Source: a virus. Taken from it: a stretch of DNA of 64,000 bases. The stretch covers positions 1 to 64,000 of the IMG/VR virus record IMGVR_UViG_3300033145_001595; one strand, written 5' to 3'. The notes beneath the pieces are model-generated. The model ran no database searches and was not told the origin of the DNA. It saw only the letters and a list, made by a program, of their open reading frames with translations. Of this stretch, positions 1 to 6,435 are shown piece after piece; within the stretch, counting starts at the first letter, position 1; each line of letters opens with the position of its first letter. A program made the translations under genes and the position numbers.

Positions 1-35
1 CCACACAGATGTAGAAGTAGAAGTAGATGTAGAAC
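1..35. repeat. (GTAGAW)n hexamer block, copy 1
   Basis: A run of GTAGAA/GTAGAT hexamers sits at the window edge, just downstream of the leftward 90-aa gene. The same kind of block recurs at 8,991-9,053 and 16,484-16,513, each time just past the last stop codon of a leftward operon. Read on the minus strand it is a C/U-rich, G-poor tract of TTCTAC and ATCTAC units. Its function is not known. A Rho-loading (rut) site or a protein-binding array are possibilities. Confidence 0.7.
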
Positions 36-55
36 GCCAACACCTGAATTGCAAT

Positions 56-98
56 AAGACACAGAAGTAGATTTCTCTACTCCTGTGCCTTATTTTTT
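56..98. terminator. Hairpin with T-run, possible bidirectional terminator
   Basis: A 15-bp stem (56-70 with 77-91) has a 6-nt loop and is followed on the + strand by TTATTTTTT. Two A-C mismatches in the + RNA become G-U pairs in the minus RNA, so the stem is fully paired leftward but has only a weak U-tract there. The right arm plus T-run recurs without its left arm at 491-517. Confidence 0.5.
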
Positions 99-110
99 GT
101 GCGGTCTTTA

Positions 111-383
111 CTACTGTCCGCACTCTGCACACACCTTGCAACTATCCGGGCTGCAAGTGGTTCCAATTTCCACAGACACGGTTCCTATGCGTAACGTGCT
201 CGCACAATTCCCGTTCTCTTTGTCCTTATCTGTCGATGGGGAAACGAAAATTATAGGCAAAGCCGCTTCATCTATCCCACCATAAGTAATAGCAAATCCC
301 TTTCCATGACTCTGCCGCTCAACTCTAAGCTCATTCACACCGTCATCCAACACTATCAAATCCTTCTCACTATCAAACAACAT
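111..383 (-). CDS. Hypothetical 90-aa protein with Cys-rich C-terminus
   Basis: No family was recognised. The C-terminus holds a cluster of four cysteines (CSPDSCKVCAEC) that could bind zinc; the rest is mixed and soluble. The ATG at 383 is preferred because AAGGGG lies about 8 nt upstream; ATG at 389 and GTG at 392 are too close to that site. It is the only gene behind the consensus promoter at 430-458, and its 3' end runs into the hairpin and GTAGAW block at the window edge. Confidence 0.7.
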   Translation of the reverse strand: MLFDSEKDLIVLDDGVNELRVERQSHGKGFAITYGGIDEAALPIIFVSPSTDKDKENGNCASTLRIGTVSVEIGTTCSPDSCKVCAECGQ

Positions 384-429
384 GCCCATCACCCCTTACC
401 AGAGAAACCATCCTTTGTTTCATGCCTGC

Positions 430-458
430 ATTATACCATACTACAGGTCATTTGTCAA
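430..458 (-). promoter_or_regulatory. Early sigma-70 promoter P1
   Basis: TTGACA (458-453), a 17-bp spacer and TATAAT (435-430), with TGG just before the -10 (extended -10). The spacer matches those of the other early promoters. It drives the 90-aa Cys-rich gene. Confidence 0.93.
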
Positions 459-540
459 GAGAAATCTACCCACATCCTACAACTTGCCCCCTACTCCCGC
501 GCCTTATTTTTTGTGCGTTTTTGCTATACTATACAGATGC

Positions 541-963
541 TTACCCTACCAGAACAACGTCTCCGTGCTCTGCAAAATCTTCCGGGCTAGTGGGATACAA
601 GAGAGGGAACGCCCTGTATGTATCTGCACTCATTTCAAAAATGCGATTCTCCCCGTTCTTGTACTTGAACGTCGCACACACACTGCCACTTATCTGCCTA
701 GAAGCGGACCAGCGCACACCTAGCCCACTAGCCATCATTACCCGCTTACGTTCTTCTCGCTCTCCGTAATCTGTCTTTGCTTTGGCACACCCACACCTTA
801 TGTGAGCCTCTTTACTAAATCTATCAGCGTACCCCTTCCGGCATCTTGGACACGCCGCTACTGGCGGACAATTGTTAAACGGACATTTGTAGTTACGTAC
901 TTTACCCGACGCCCCGCATATGCTACAACACAACAAGCCCTTTGAATCATAAATATTTCCCAT
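541..963 (-). CDS. Multi-zinc-ribbon protein, 140 aa
   Basis: The N-terminal half contains repeated cysteine pairs (CCSIC near residue 12, CPFNNC near 27, CPRC near 38, CGC near 57), consistent with two or three zinc ribbons or knuckles. The C-terminal half resembles a small alpha/beta domain of unknown function. The start has a good GGGAGC site 6 nt upstream. It follows the DUF2958 gene by 12 nt and is the last gene of the P2 operon. A nucleic-acid-binding or host-takeover role is only inference. Confidence 0.8.
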   Translation of the reverse strand: MGNIYDSKGLLCCSICGASGKVRNYKCPFNNCPPVAACPRCRKGYADRFSKEAHIRCGCAKAKTDYGEREERKRVMMASGLGVRWSASRQISGSVCATFKYKNGENRIFEMSADTYRAFPLLYPTSPEDFAEHGDVVLVG

Positions 964-975
964 TGTTTCTGCTCC

Positions 976-1317
976 CTATTCATCCATGTGACAAAGCAAA
1001 TCAATGTCCTCATTACTGAACAACTCAGGCGCAAGCTTGCCTAGTGTACATGGAGTCCAGTACCTATCACGTTCAACCAGTAAACCAAGCGGCCCACGTG
1101 CCACCGACAACTCAGACAAACTAAAACACCCAAGCTCCTTTTTGAATCCATCCACAAGACCAAAAAACGTGTCCACACCGTCAAACTCTGTGGCATACCA
1201 CGTCCAGGTCGAATCGGGCGTAAAAAACTTCACACGAATAACAGCCTGCGCACCAAGCCCTTCCTGACTATACAAAGCCGGTAATGCACGCCGATTTGCT
1301 TTCGTGAGTAACATCAT
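976..1317 (-). CDS. DUF2958 family protein
   Basis: The 113-aa product matches the DUF2958 pattern: an opening LLTKANRRALPALYSQE, then a KFFTPDSTWTWYATEFDG segment and an FFGLVDG...LGCFSLSEL segment. DUF2958 proteins are common on plasmids, ICEs and phages; their function is unknown. A GGGGGTG site lies 8 nt before the ATG. The leader contains the GTTACTCT box seen behind the early promoters, although here no promoter precedes it, only the 1353-1403 hairpin. It is probably co-transcribed from P2. Confidence 0.88.
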   Translation of the reverse strand: MMLLTKANRRALPALYSQEGLGAQAVIRVKFFTPDSTWTWYATEFDGVDTFFGLVDGFKKELGCFSLSELSVARGPLGLLVERDRYWTPCTLGKLAPELFSNEDIDLLCHMDE

Positions 1318-1352
1318 CTTATTTTCACCCCCAAGAGTAACAAACTAAAGAA

Positions 1353-1403
1353 GGGGAAAGGTTAGATTCTGGAATGGCGCACACAGTATCCTAACCTTTC
1401 CCC
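1353..1403 (-). terminator. 13-bp perfect intercistronic hairpin
   Basis: A 13-bp perfect inverted repeat (1353-1365 with 1391-1403) has a 25-nt loop and lies between the 51-aa zinc gene and the DUF2958 gene. In the leftward RNA it is followed by TTCTTTAGTTTG, a poor U-tract. It may be an attenuator, a processing site or an RNA-stabilising stem rather than a full terminator. Confidence 0.6.
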
Positions 1404-1410
1404 CCCTATG

Positions 1411-1566
1411 CTACTGTGCCCCCTTTGGCTTACGCCGATAGTCGGGTGAGCCTACTGCCATGATATGATGCCTACCAAGCTCATGCCCGGCACCCCGAAT
1501 ACAATAGCCGCACACCTTACAACGATTCGCCCTACCCTCTCCGTCCATCTTAGGTCTGTACACCAT
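1411..1566 (-). CDS. Small zinc-finger-like protein, 51 aa
   Basis: A short ORF begins at ATG 1566 with AGGAG 8 nt upstream, in the leader of promoter P2. The product has a CKVCGYC motif followed about 15 residues later by GRHH, a plausible C-C-C-H zinc site reminiscent of a stripped-down HNH motif, and a basic C-terminus. It is the first gene of the P2 operon. Confidence 0.72.
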   Translation of the reverse strand: MVYRPKMDGEGRANRCKVCGYCIRGAGHELGRHHIMAVGSPDYRRKPKGAQ

Positions 1567-1610
1567 TTTTACTACTCCTGTTCAAAGTACCCATCTCTGA
1601 CTATGCCTAC

Positions 1611-1639
1611 ATTATACCATACTACAGGTCATTTGTCAA
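1611..1639 (-). promoter_or_regulatory. Early sigma-70 promoter P2
   Basis: TTGACA-N17-TATAAT with extended -10 TGG. The stop codon of the upstream 91-aa gene lies inside the spacer. It drives the 51-aa zinc protein, DUF2958 and the multi-zinc-ribbon gene. Confidence 0.93.
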
Positions 1640-1904
1640 GGAAAATATCAAGATTTTCTACAGACACAATAGTTACATTACAATACGCAACACCCACAAT
1701 AGGCTCCATTTTTGCAACTATTTCCCTTTTCCTATCTTGCTTACGGGCAAGCCTATATGCTTCAGCAGAACTAAGCATACTTCGTGATGCCATATCTATC
1801 CAACAAGGGCCAAATGGGCGCGTTCCATCGCCACCAGTCTCTCGCACAACAGCAAAGAAATCATCCCCATCGACACTTGCAACTCTTTCCTTAGTCCATG
1901 CCAT
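1629..1904 (-). CDS. Hypothetical 91-aa protein, paralogue of the 88-aa gene at 6.5 kb
   Basis: The function is unknown. It aligns by eye with the 6432-6698 product through shared DFF-VVR, C-DM, IVGVA and TI-V positions, so the two are paralogues. AAGGGAG lies 9 nt before the ATG. The last codons (FLDK and stop) are encoded by promoter P2 sequence, so the C-terminus looks imposed by the promoter. It is the last gene of the 2608-1629 run. Confidence 0.8.
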   Translation of the reverse strand: MAWTKERVASVDGDDFFAVVRETGGDGTRPFGPCWIDMASRSMLSSAEAYRLARKQDRKREIVAKMEPIVGVAYCNVTIVSVENLDIFLDK

Positions 1905-1910
1905 TGTCCG

Positions 1911-2129
1911 TTACTCCCTTTCTTGACGACGATAACCATAACGTCCGTATTCTGCTGCCTCAAATAAAGCATCTTCTACATCACGAACCGCCCAATCAAG
2001 TGCATTATACATTTTCTTCTTCTCAGCACATACTACTTCCGCTTCTGCCTTATCAAGCGTAACAAAATGAGCAGTATTATCATACCCGACAATGTACACA
2101 TTTTTCCCTTTGGGGTCAACCTTAGCCAT
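1911..2129 (-). CDS. Hypothetical 72-aa protein
   Basis: A small soluble protein, lysine-rich at the start, with a central helix-forming acidic/basic stretch and an arginine-rich end (YGRYGYRRQERE). No family was recognised. Start 2129 is chosen for the AAGGGAG site 8 nt upstream. It lies 6 nt upstream of the 91-aa gene in the same operon. Confidence 0.72.
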   Translation of the reverse strand: MAKVDPKGKNVYIVGYDNTAHFVTLDKAEAEVVCAEKKKMYNALDWAVRDVEDALFEAAEYGRYGYRRQERE

Positions 2130-2145
2130 TGTTTCTACTCCCTTC

Positions 2146-2367
2146 TTAATCCCCACTGACCTTCTTAGCTACTAGCCATGCTGGTATCCCCACAACGTCC
2201 ATAGGCCCCATACCACGCGCCTGAACGTTGCACACTGACCGGGGGCACCATATGCGCTTACCTACCAGTGACTCGGCTTGTGCGTCCCCGCCCGACCTTA
2301 CCAAAAACAAAACGGCCTTTGCAGTCTCTCGCTTTATGGTACCATAGACATTTACCAAATCTGCCAT
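2146..2367 (-). CDS. Hypothetical 73-aa protein
   Basis: The predicted product begins MADLVNVYGTIKRETAKAVL and contains CPRSVC. Its pattern (a small beta-rich domain that talks of charged/hydrophobic alternation) is seen in many short phage proteins of unknown role. The start has the same upstream context as its neighbour (GGGG and TAAGGCA before ATG). It follows the 78-aa gene by 4 nt. Confidence 0.66.
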   Translation of the reverse strand: MADLVNVYGTIKRETAKAVLFLVRSGGDAQAESLVGKRIWCPRSVCNVQARGMGPMDVVGIPAWLVAKKVSGD

Positions 2368-2371
2368 TGCC

Positions 2372-2608
2372 TTAGCCCCTGCAAGAGTAACCCTGCACAA
2401 ATGCCATAGCAGCTTCCATTCCCTGCACAGTCCCCAACACACCCCTAGAAAAGAAATAATCGGGTATAGACCCATCTCGCCGCAAAGGGAAAAACCTGTA
2501 ACACGGCGGACCATACTCAGAAACCCGCACACACACGGACAACCCCGCATCATACGAAGCGGCCACTAACCTTGTCCATTCCATCTTTATTCTTTCTGGC
2601 CTATCCAT
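2372..2608 (-). CDS. Hypothetical 78-aa protein
   Basis: An unknown small protein beginning MDRPERIKMEWTRL with a YFFSRGVLGT stretch. The ATG at 2608 sits behind GGGGACTAAGGCA; a GTG at 2623 is the alternative. No promoter was found directly upstream, so it may be reached by readthrough of the 2692-2714 hairpin from promoter P3. Confidence 0.6.
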   Translation of the reverse strand: MDRPERIKMEWTRLVAASYDAGLSVCVRVSEYGPPCYRFFPLRRDGSIPDYFFSRGVLGTVQGMEAAMAFVQGYSCRG

Positions 2609-2691
2609 TGCCTTAGTCCCCACCGCCTATCAAATAAAAATGGATCACCAGCCGGTGCTCCATACCCGGCATTCGTGGCTAGCAAGGGGTA

Positions 2692-2714
2692 AAGGCCGGG
2701 ATTTTCCCGGCCTT
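2692..2714. terminator. GC-rich hairpin (10-bp perfect stem)
   Basis: AAGGCCGGGA and its complement are separated by a 3-nt loop. It lies in the 170-bp gap after the 66-aa gene. It resembles the other leftward terminators in stem sequence but lacks a downstream U-run, so it is probably a weak terminator. Nothing else was recognised between 2,610 and 2,780. Confidence 0.55.
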
Positions 2715-2781
2715 CCCTTGCGCCTGCCTTGTGGCTTGCTACTCAAACAGCAAACACACCCGACAGACTTCGCGCGACTCA

Positions 2782-2982
2782 CTATGACGTTTCAACGTAC
2801 TTCATGGCAGTACACAACAGATTATTGTAATCACCCGACGTTGCTTCCTCTTCAAAATCCTTTGCACCTTCCGGGTGTCCGGCCCGCCTAAGCGCTTTCA
2901 TTACCCGCCCAATAATTGCAAATGCATTTCCATCTTCGCCAACAAGCTTTACTTCCACGTCCCCGTAAATCGGTTCTGCCAT
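2782..2982 (-). CDS. Hypothetical 66-aa protein
   Basis: A small protein with an acidic start (MAEPIYGDVEVKLVGEDGNA), a helix (FAIIGRVMKALRRAG) and a C-terminal NNLLCTAMKYV. Similar short proteins occur in actinobacteria and phages, but no function is known to me. A GGGAGTAGGAA site precedes the ATG. It is the sole gene between promoter P3 and the 2.7-kb hairpin. Confidence 0.78.
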   Translation of the reverse strand: MAEPIYGDVEVKLVGEDGNAFAIIGRVMKALRRAGHPEGAKDFEEEATSGDYNNLLCTAMKYVETS

Positions 2983-3030
2983 TTTCCTACTCCCTACTCA
3001 GAGTAACCGTCCCTTACTATCATGCTTGCA

Positions 3031-3059
3031 TTATACCATACTACAGGTCATTTGTCAAG
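3031..3059 (-). promoter_or_regulatory. Early sigma-70 promoter P3
   Basis: TTGACA-N17-TATAAT with extended -10 TGG. The -35 directly abuts the U-tract of the terminator at 3061-3086. It drives the 66-aa gene. Confidence 0.93.
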
Positions 3060-3060
3060 G

Positions 3061-3086
3061 GAAAAGACCAGGAATTGGCCCGGCCT
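3061..3086 (-). terminator. Rho-independent terminator abutting P3
   Basis: The minus-strand stem GGCCGGG/CCTGGTC (7 bp with G-U pairs, 6-nt loop) is followed by TTTTCCC and then immediately by the -35 TTGACA of P3. It ends the P4 transcript. Confidence 0.75.
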
Positions 3087-3089
3087 TCC

Positions 3090-3257
3090 CTTGACGACGG
3101 CCCACTATCCGGTTGCGCTACTGGACCGTCTAGTGTGCAGGAGCGAGGGCAACGCCCTCATTGCATACTAGAGAGCTAGACCCTAGTACGCCCGTCGTTT
3201 CCTCTCCTAGCTCGAAAGTTATCGACCCTAGATATTCTCCCGCACCCTATTCCCTTT
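3090..3257 (-). other. Structured non-coding 3' region
   Basis: About 165 bp have no convincing gene. Leftward RNA could fold with an outer 7-bp stem ACGACGG/CCGTCGT and an inner hairpin CTAGTATGCA...TGCACACTAG that encloses GAGGGC-GTT-GCCCTC. The folding was found by eye. It may be a structured 3' UTR of the 87-aa gene or a small RNA. It has tRNA-like dimensions but no T-loop consensus. Confidence 0.4.
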
Positions 3258-3521
3258 CTAATGTGTGTGTCCATGTACTCGCTGCATGGCCTTTGCACCC
3301 AATTGATTAGCTACCATAGTCCGCACCCGGAAATCCTCAGAATGCAGCAACTTATCTATTGCGCAATCATCGCAAAACCCGGCCCGGTCCCCATCCCAAT
3401 TCGAGATTCCGGCCTTTCCTGCAACGTCCGTTACCTTAGCGGACAAACTCAACAATTGCGTTTCAAGGCGCTTGATCGCGGCCACCCGTTCCGTCTCCGC
3501 TGCCATATAATCACAAGGCAT
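3258..3521 (-). CDS. Hypothetical 87-aa protein
   Basis: Unknown. The N-terminal half is a predicted helix or short coiled coil (VAAIKRLETQLLSLSAKV); the middle has GFCDDCAIDKLL, a Cys pair. AGGAG lies 8 nt before the ATG. It is the only gene in the P4 unit and is followed by the structured region and terminator at 3,061-3,257. Confidence 0.77.
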   Translation of the reverse strand: MPCDYMAAETERVAAIKRLETQLLSLSAKVTDVAGKAGISNWDGDRAGFCDDCAIDKLLHSEDFRVRTMVANQLGAKAMQRVHGHTH

Positions 3522-3565
3522 TTCCGTTGCTCCTATCCAGAGTATCCGTTCCTGACTATGAACGT

Positions 3566-3594
3566 ATTATACCATACTACAGGTCAAATGTCAA
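3566..3594 (-). promoter_or_regulatory. Early sigma-70 promoter P4
   Basis: TTGACA-N17-TATAAT with extended -10. The spacer differs from most copies by ATTTG in place of AATG after the -35. It drives the 87-aa gene. Confidence 0.93.
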
Positions 3595-3620
3595 GGGAAA
3601 AGGCCGGGGAAAACCCGGCC
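3595..3620 (-). terminator. Rho-independent terminator abutting P4
   Basis: Stem GGCCGGG/CCCGGCC with a 5-nt loop, then TTTTCCC and the -35 of P4. It ends the P5 transcript. Confidence 0.85.
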
Positions 3621-3644
3621 CCCCTTACTCCTAATCCCCTTCTC

Positions 3645-4004
3645 TTATCCGGGCGGGACGGGTAACATTTGTGGCCATTCATTATCATCGGCCAAGTACC
3701 CATGATAGGCGTTTGTCTCACCTGTTCCACAATCGTAAACGAGTATGCCCGCATCCCCATGACTATCATCATCTTTCGGCGGAATCTGCGCAAGGGGCGG
3801 AAACACACCAAGCGACAGATTACCCGGAATGTCAATATGAAATTGACCTGTCAACCGAGCAACGCTATATGATAAATCCCCCTGCCGCATACCGGGAATG
3901 GCATCGCGTAACATGCTCAGTGCTTCGGACCCGCGCCAATGAACATATACTGTGCATCCGATTTCGTCACCATTCTTTACACTAATCAAGCACCTATCAC
4001 CCAT
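3645..4004 (-). CDS. Hypothetical 119-aa protein
   Basis: It opens MGDRCLISVKNGDEIGCTVYVHWRG, resembling a recurrent phage/bacterial family whose members start MxDRxxVxxK... and have a Y-x-HW-G motif and a late DxGxYxxD segment; the function of that family is unknown. A GGGAGTAGGAA site precedes the ATG. It is a single gene between promoter P5 and its terminator. Confidence 0.8.
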   Translation of the reverse strand: MGDRCLISVKNGDEIGCTVYVHWRGSEALSMLRDAIPGMRQGDLSYSVARLTGQFHIDIPGNLSLGVFPPLAQIPPKDDDSHGDAGILVYDCGTGETNAYHGYLADDNEWPQMLPVPPG

Positions 4005-4051
4005 TTTCCTACTCCCGTCTAGAGTAACCTACCCATCCCATCATGGAATAC

Positions 4052-4080
4052 ATTATACCATACTACAGGTCATTTGTCAA
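4052..4080 (-). promoter_or_regulatory. Early sigma-70 promoter P5
   Basis: TTGACA-N17-TATAAT with extended -10 TGG. It drives the 119-aa gene and is preceded by the 4083-4108 terminator. Confidence 0.93.
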
Positions 4081-4082
4081 GG

Positions 4083-4108
4083 AGAAAGGCCGGGAAAATC
4101 CCGGCTTT
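4083..4108 (-). terminator. Rho-independent terminator abutting P5
   Basis: Stem GCCGGGA/TCCCGGC (extended by AAAG/CTTT across a bulge) and CTTTCTCC, then the P5 -35. It ends the P6 transcript. Confidence 0.8.
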
Positions 4109-4113
4109 GCGCC

Positions 4114-4341
4114 TTAACGGTTTATCCGTTCAATCGGTATAAGCTCATCTAACTTATTCCGAACACTGTACGCTGCATTGATCTGGTCATTACGTTTGAA
4201 TACCACTGTTCCGTCTTGTAGCATCGACTCTGTAGGACTGCTATCAAGCACAGTATCAGAGAATAGCGCGTCACTAACAAGTCGATCTAACACTTTAACT
4301 TCTTCCAGAGTCAATTCCAAGACCAATTTGTCAATACTCAT
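4114..4341 (-). CDS. Hypothetical 75-aa protein
   Basis: A small acidic protein with an N-terminal helix (LELTLEEVKVLDRLVSDAL) and no recognised family. The upstream AGAGTAGGAA site is a weakened form of the usual leader RBS. It is a single gene between promoter P6 and its terminator. Confidence 0.77.
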   Translation of the reverse strand: MSIDKLVLELTLEEVKVLDRLVSDALFSDTVLDSSPTESMLQDGTVVFKRNDQINAAYSVRNKLDELIPIERINR

Positions 4342-4388
4342 TTTCCTACTCTCGTCTAGAGTAACCTACCCATCCCTATCATGCCTGC

Positions 4389-4417
4389 ATTATACCATAC
4401 TACAGGTCATTTGTCAA
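4389..4417 (-). promoter_or_regulatory. Early sigma-70 promoter P6
   Basis: TTGACA-N17-TATAAT with extended -10. The TGA stop of the upstream 77-aa gene is part of the -35 TTGACA. It drives the 75-aa gene. Confidence 0.93.
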
Positions 4418-4647
4418 GGGGAAAGACTAGCAAAAAAGCATTCCGAAAGCCCCCTCTCATTTGGATTACAAGATGCCGCATTTACATTATCTATTGCAAC
4501 CACTGGCCAATGTCCCGATCCTTCTGGCAACACCATTTCAATCGCATCTTCTGGAGTATCCGCTCGCACCACCTTGCGAAATAATTCCAACATCTTGCCC
4601 TTGCTCCGTTCTACTGTATGCGACACAATAAACTTTTTGACTGCCAT
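4414..4647 (-). CDS. Hypothetical 77-aa protein
   Basis: Begins MAVKKFIVSHTVERSKGKM and has an AEDAIEMVL-like helix (TPEDAIEMVLPEG) typical of small 'DpdA/EDAI' phage helpers, but no function can be assigned. Start 4647 has AAGGAG 6 nt upstream; the GTG at 4650 is less likely. It ends with SLSP and stop encoded by promoter P6 sequence. It lies 19 nt after the sigma-like gene in the same operon. Confidence 0.76.
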   Translation of the reverse strand: MAVKKFIVSHTVERSKGKMLELFRKVVRADTPEDAIEMVLPEGSGHWPVVAIDNVNAASCNPNERGLSECFFASLSP

Positions 4648-4666
4648 CACTTACTCCTTACATTTA

Positions 4667-5209
4667 CTAAATTGTAGCGTCTACTAACTCCCTACGGACC
4701 CGTTGCAACTTCCACCTTGATAGCCCTAAATACTGTGCAACCAGTACCGGAAATGTCTTGCGCTTGTTGCTAGTGTCCCTACAGATAGCCTGCAATTCCG
4801 GCGGTGGGTCAAGCGCACACTGCAAGAACGCTTCCGCCCTATCACTTAGTGTGCCAGTGTCATGGCGAAAGAACAACGCTACGTCCCGCCCATCCCGTGA
4901 GATACGCACCGGCACGTCTGAACACGTCAAAGCGGTCACTACCGGCCCTACATCGGGTAATGCCTGCACACTGCGTAGCATAGCCTTTCGCAAAATATTA
5001 TGAAACTGCCTAATTAGACACGTATTCAGGTAGGTATTAAATGTGGCTTTCCCGCTTGGATTCCACGTTACCCTCACCCTATGCAGTACTATATTCCCTT
5101 CACTGATTAAATCGTCCAGCGACCAGATACCACGTCTTGTACCCATTTTTCGTAAACAAATCTTTGCCTGTATTTCAATGATTTTATCAGCCGTTACTAC
5201 CTTTGCCAT
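4667..5209 (-). CDS. Sigma-70-like RNA polymerase sigma factor
   Basis: The 180-aa protein has a region-2-like core: WSLDDLISEGNIVLHRV near residue 29 (compare DLIQEGNIGLLKAV of sigma-70), followed by FNTYLNTCLIRQFHNILRK (compare FSTYA-WWIRQAI-R). A C-terminal VAQYLGLSRWKLQRVRREL looks like a region-4 helix-turn-helix. It is shorter than host sigmas and lacks an evident region 3, like phage and ECF-type factors. In context it could redirect host polymerase from the consensus early promoters to the GTGTATAATA class found elsewhere in the window. The identification rests on motif resemblance; the promoter link is inference. Confidence 0.72.
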   Translation of the reverse strand: MAKVVTADKIIEIQAKICLRKMGTRRGIWSLDDLISEGNIVLHRVRVTWNPSGKATFNTYLNTCLIRQFHNILRKAMLRSVQALPDVGPVVTALTCSDVPVRISRDGRDVALFFRHDTGTLSDRAEAFLQCALDPPPELQAICRDTSNKRKTFPVLVAQYLGLSRWKLQRVRRELVDATI

Positions 5210-5211
5210 AC

Positions 5212-5346
5212 TTACTTAACCTTTCCACACACAGTACACCGCCAATAAGTAGCGTGTTCCTTTGGCTTACACTCATTATGAACACGCATACCTTGCCCGT
5301 ACCGCTGATCCTGCCATTTATGCTTACATGTACATTGCCGTATCAT
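5212..5346 (-). CDS. Small zinc-ribbon protein, 44 aa
   Basis: CTCKHKW near the start and CTVCG near the end form a four-cysteine zinc ribbon. The ATG at 5346 has AAAGGTG 6-7 nt upstream. It lies 2 nt upstream of the sigma-like gene, suggesting translational coupling. Confidence 0.72.
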   Translation of the reverse strand: MIRQCTCKHKWQDQRYGQGMRVHNECKPKEHATYWRCTVCGKVK

Positions 5347-5370
5347 GCTCAACACCTTTCGCCCGTCAAA

Positions 5371-5397
5371 GAAAGGAAAGGGCGGGTTTCCCCGCCC
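5371..5397 (-). terminator. Hairpin after the 314-aa gene
   Basis: Stem GGGCGGG/CCCGCCC with a 4-nt loop, followed leftward by TTTCCTTTC. No new promoter follows, so the zinc-ribbon, sigma and 77-aa genes probably depend on readthrough. That would make it an attenuator on sigma expression. Confidence 0.65.
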
Positions 5398-5409
5398 CAC
5401 TATTTTTAC

Positions 5410-6354
5410 CTACACTGGCGGCATTTCAAAATCATCGGCCAGTTCATCAACATCCGCCGGTACTTCGGCGTCTGTATTCTCCCCGTTGCCATTTTCCTTT
5501 TTCCATGCTGCCAGTGCTTCCTCATCTATATGGTTCCCCACACCATCATTCTTGTGTGCAGTCACCCCCGCGTAATAGTCCACATAAGCCGTGTCACGTT
5601 CGTCTGGCATCATTTCGATGCCGTCTGGCGCAACATAACCGGGCAACGAGAACTCTTGATTCAGGTCAAGAGTAATTTCCGCAAAGGCGATTCTTGCGGT
5701 CTCAACTTCCGCAATTTTTTCATCCCAAGCGGCCAATTCTTCGCCCGCTTTCTTGCTCGCCCGCGTAATTGCCCGTGCCGTTTTCTTAGCGGCCTGCATG
5801 GCGCTGGAAAGCTTACCAGCGGTCGATGCCTCGAACATCGACTCTATACCGGCGGCCCCCCGCATTGTGTCTCTGAGCGCCTTGACGTCCGCCCGTTCAA
5901 TGGCATCCGCCATTTTGTTAAGCGTTTGTTGCGCACTAGAGATAATGGCGTTTGCTGCCGATCCTTCGTCGCCAGCAAGCAGAAACGTTATGAACCCGCC
6001 CGAAATGCTGGTAAACTTTGACGTGGAATTATGCAGATTGATAATTGTACGCGCGGCGCTAATCGCTTCCTGCAATTCCGCCCCCCTGGACATCGGAACG
6101 TACGTCCCCGCGTACACCGAATAGCCCAAACTTTTGACACCATTTTTGGCGTCAAACACGGCCTTTGCAACGGCCTTGTGTTCGTCGACATTGGCTATAC
6201 GCTTGTTAGTGTGCCAGTCACCCGTAAGCACTCGGTCAACGTCCACAACTTCGTTGCGGTCGCTAACTTTCATACTCACACACCCGTGATTGTGAATATC
6301 CGCCACAACCAACCATCCCGATTTCAAAACTGCACTAGGTCTAACAGTTCCCAT
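5410..6354 (-). CDS. Hypothetical 314-aa protein with helical core and acidic tail
   Basis: No family was recognised. Residues about 85-235 are mostly alanine/lysine-rich helices suggestive of a coiled coil, and the last 60 residues are acidic (ENGNGENTDAEVPADVDELADDFEMPPV). The next gene unit upstream in the same direction includes a AAA+ ATPase, each with its own promoter; functional pairing of an ATPase with an acidic partner is only a guess. The GGGAGTAGGAA leader RBS supports the start. GC content is high, like the ATPase. Confidence 0.8.
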   Translation of the reverse strand: MGTVRPSAVLKSGWLVVADIHNHGCVSMKVSDRNEVVDVDRVLTGDWHTNKRIANVDEHKAVAKAVFDAKNGVKSLGYSVYAGTYVPMSRGAELQEAISAARTIINLHNSTSKFTSISGGFITFLLAGDEGSAANAIISSAQQTLNKMADAIERADVKALRDTMRGAAGIESMFEASTAGKLSSAMQAAKKTARAITRASKKAGEELAAWDEKIAEVETARIAFAEITLDLNQEFSLPGYVAPDGIEMMPDERDTAYVDYYAGVTAHKNDGVGNHIDEEALAAWKKENGNGENTDAEVPADVDELADDFEMPPV

Positions 6355-6406
6355 TTTCCTACTCCCAGCTAAAGTAACTTGTCCATCCCTTTCCCATCAT
6401 GCCTGC

Positions 6407-6435
6407 ATTATACCATACTACAGGTCGTTTGTCAA
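6407..6435 (-). promoter_or_regulatory. Early sigma-70 promoter P7
   Basis: TTGACA-N17-TATAAT with extended -10. The stop codon of the 88-aa gene is inside the -35. It drives the 314-aa gene and, by readthrough, the sigma-like gene. Confidence 0.93.

Noticed and set aside
2640-2891. + strand ORF over the 2.7-kb hairpin and the end of the 66-aa gene
   Set aside because: No RBS and antisense to a promoter-driven gene; the hairpin itself explains the conserved sequence.
3090-3257. tRNA in the structured 3.1-kb region
   Set aside because: There is an acceptor-like 7-bp stem, but no TTCGA T-loop, D arm or anticodon arm could be placed.
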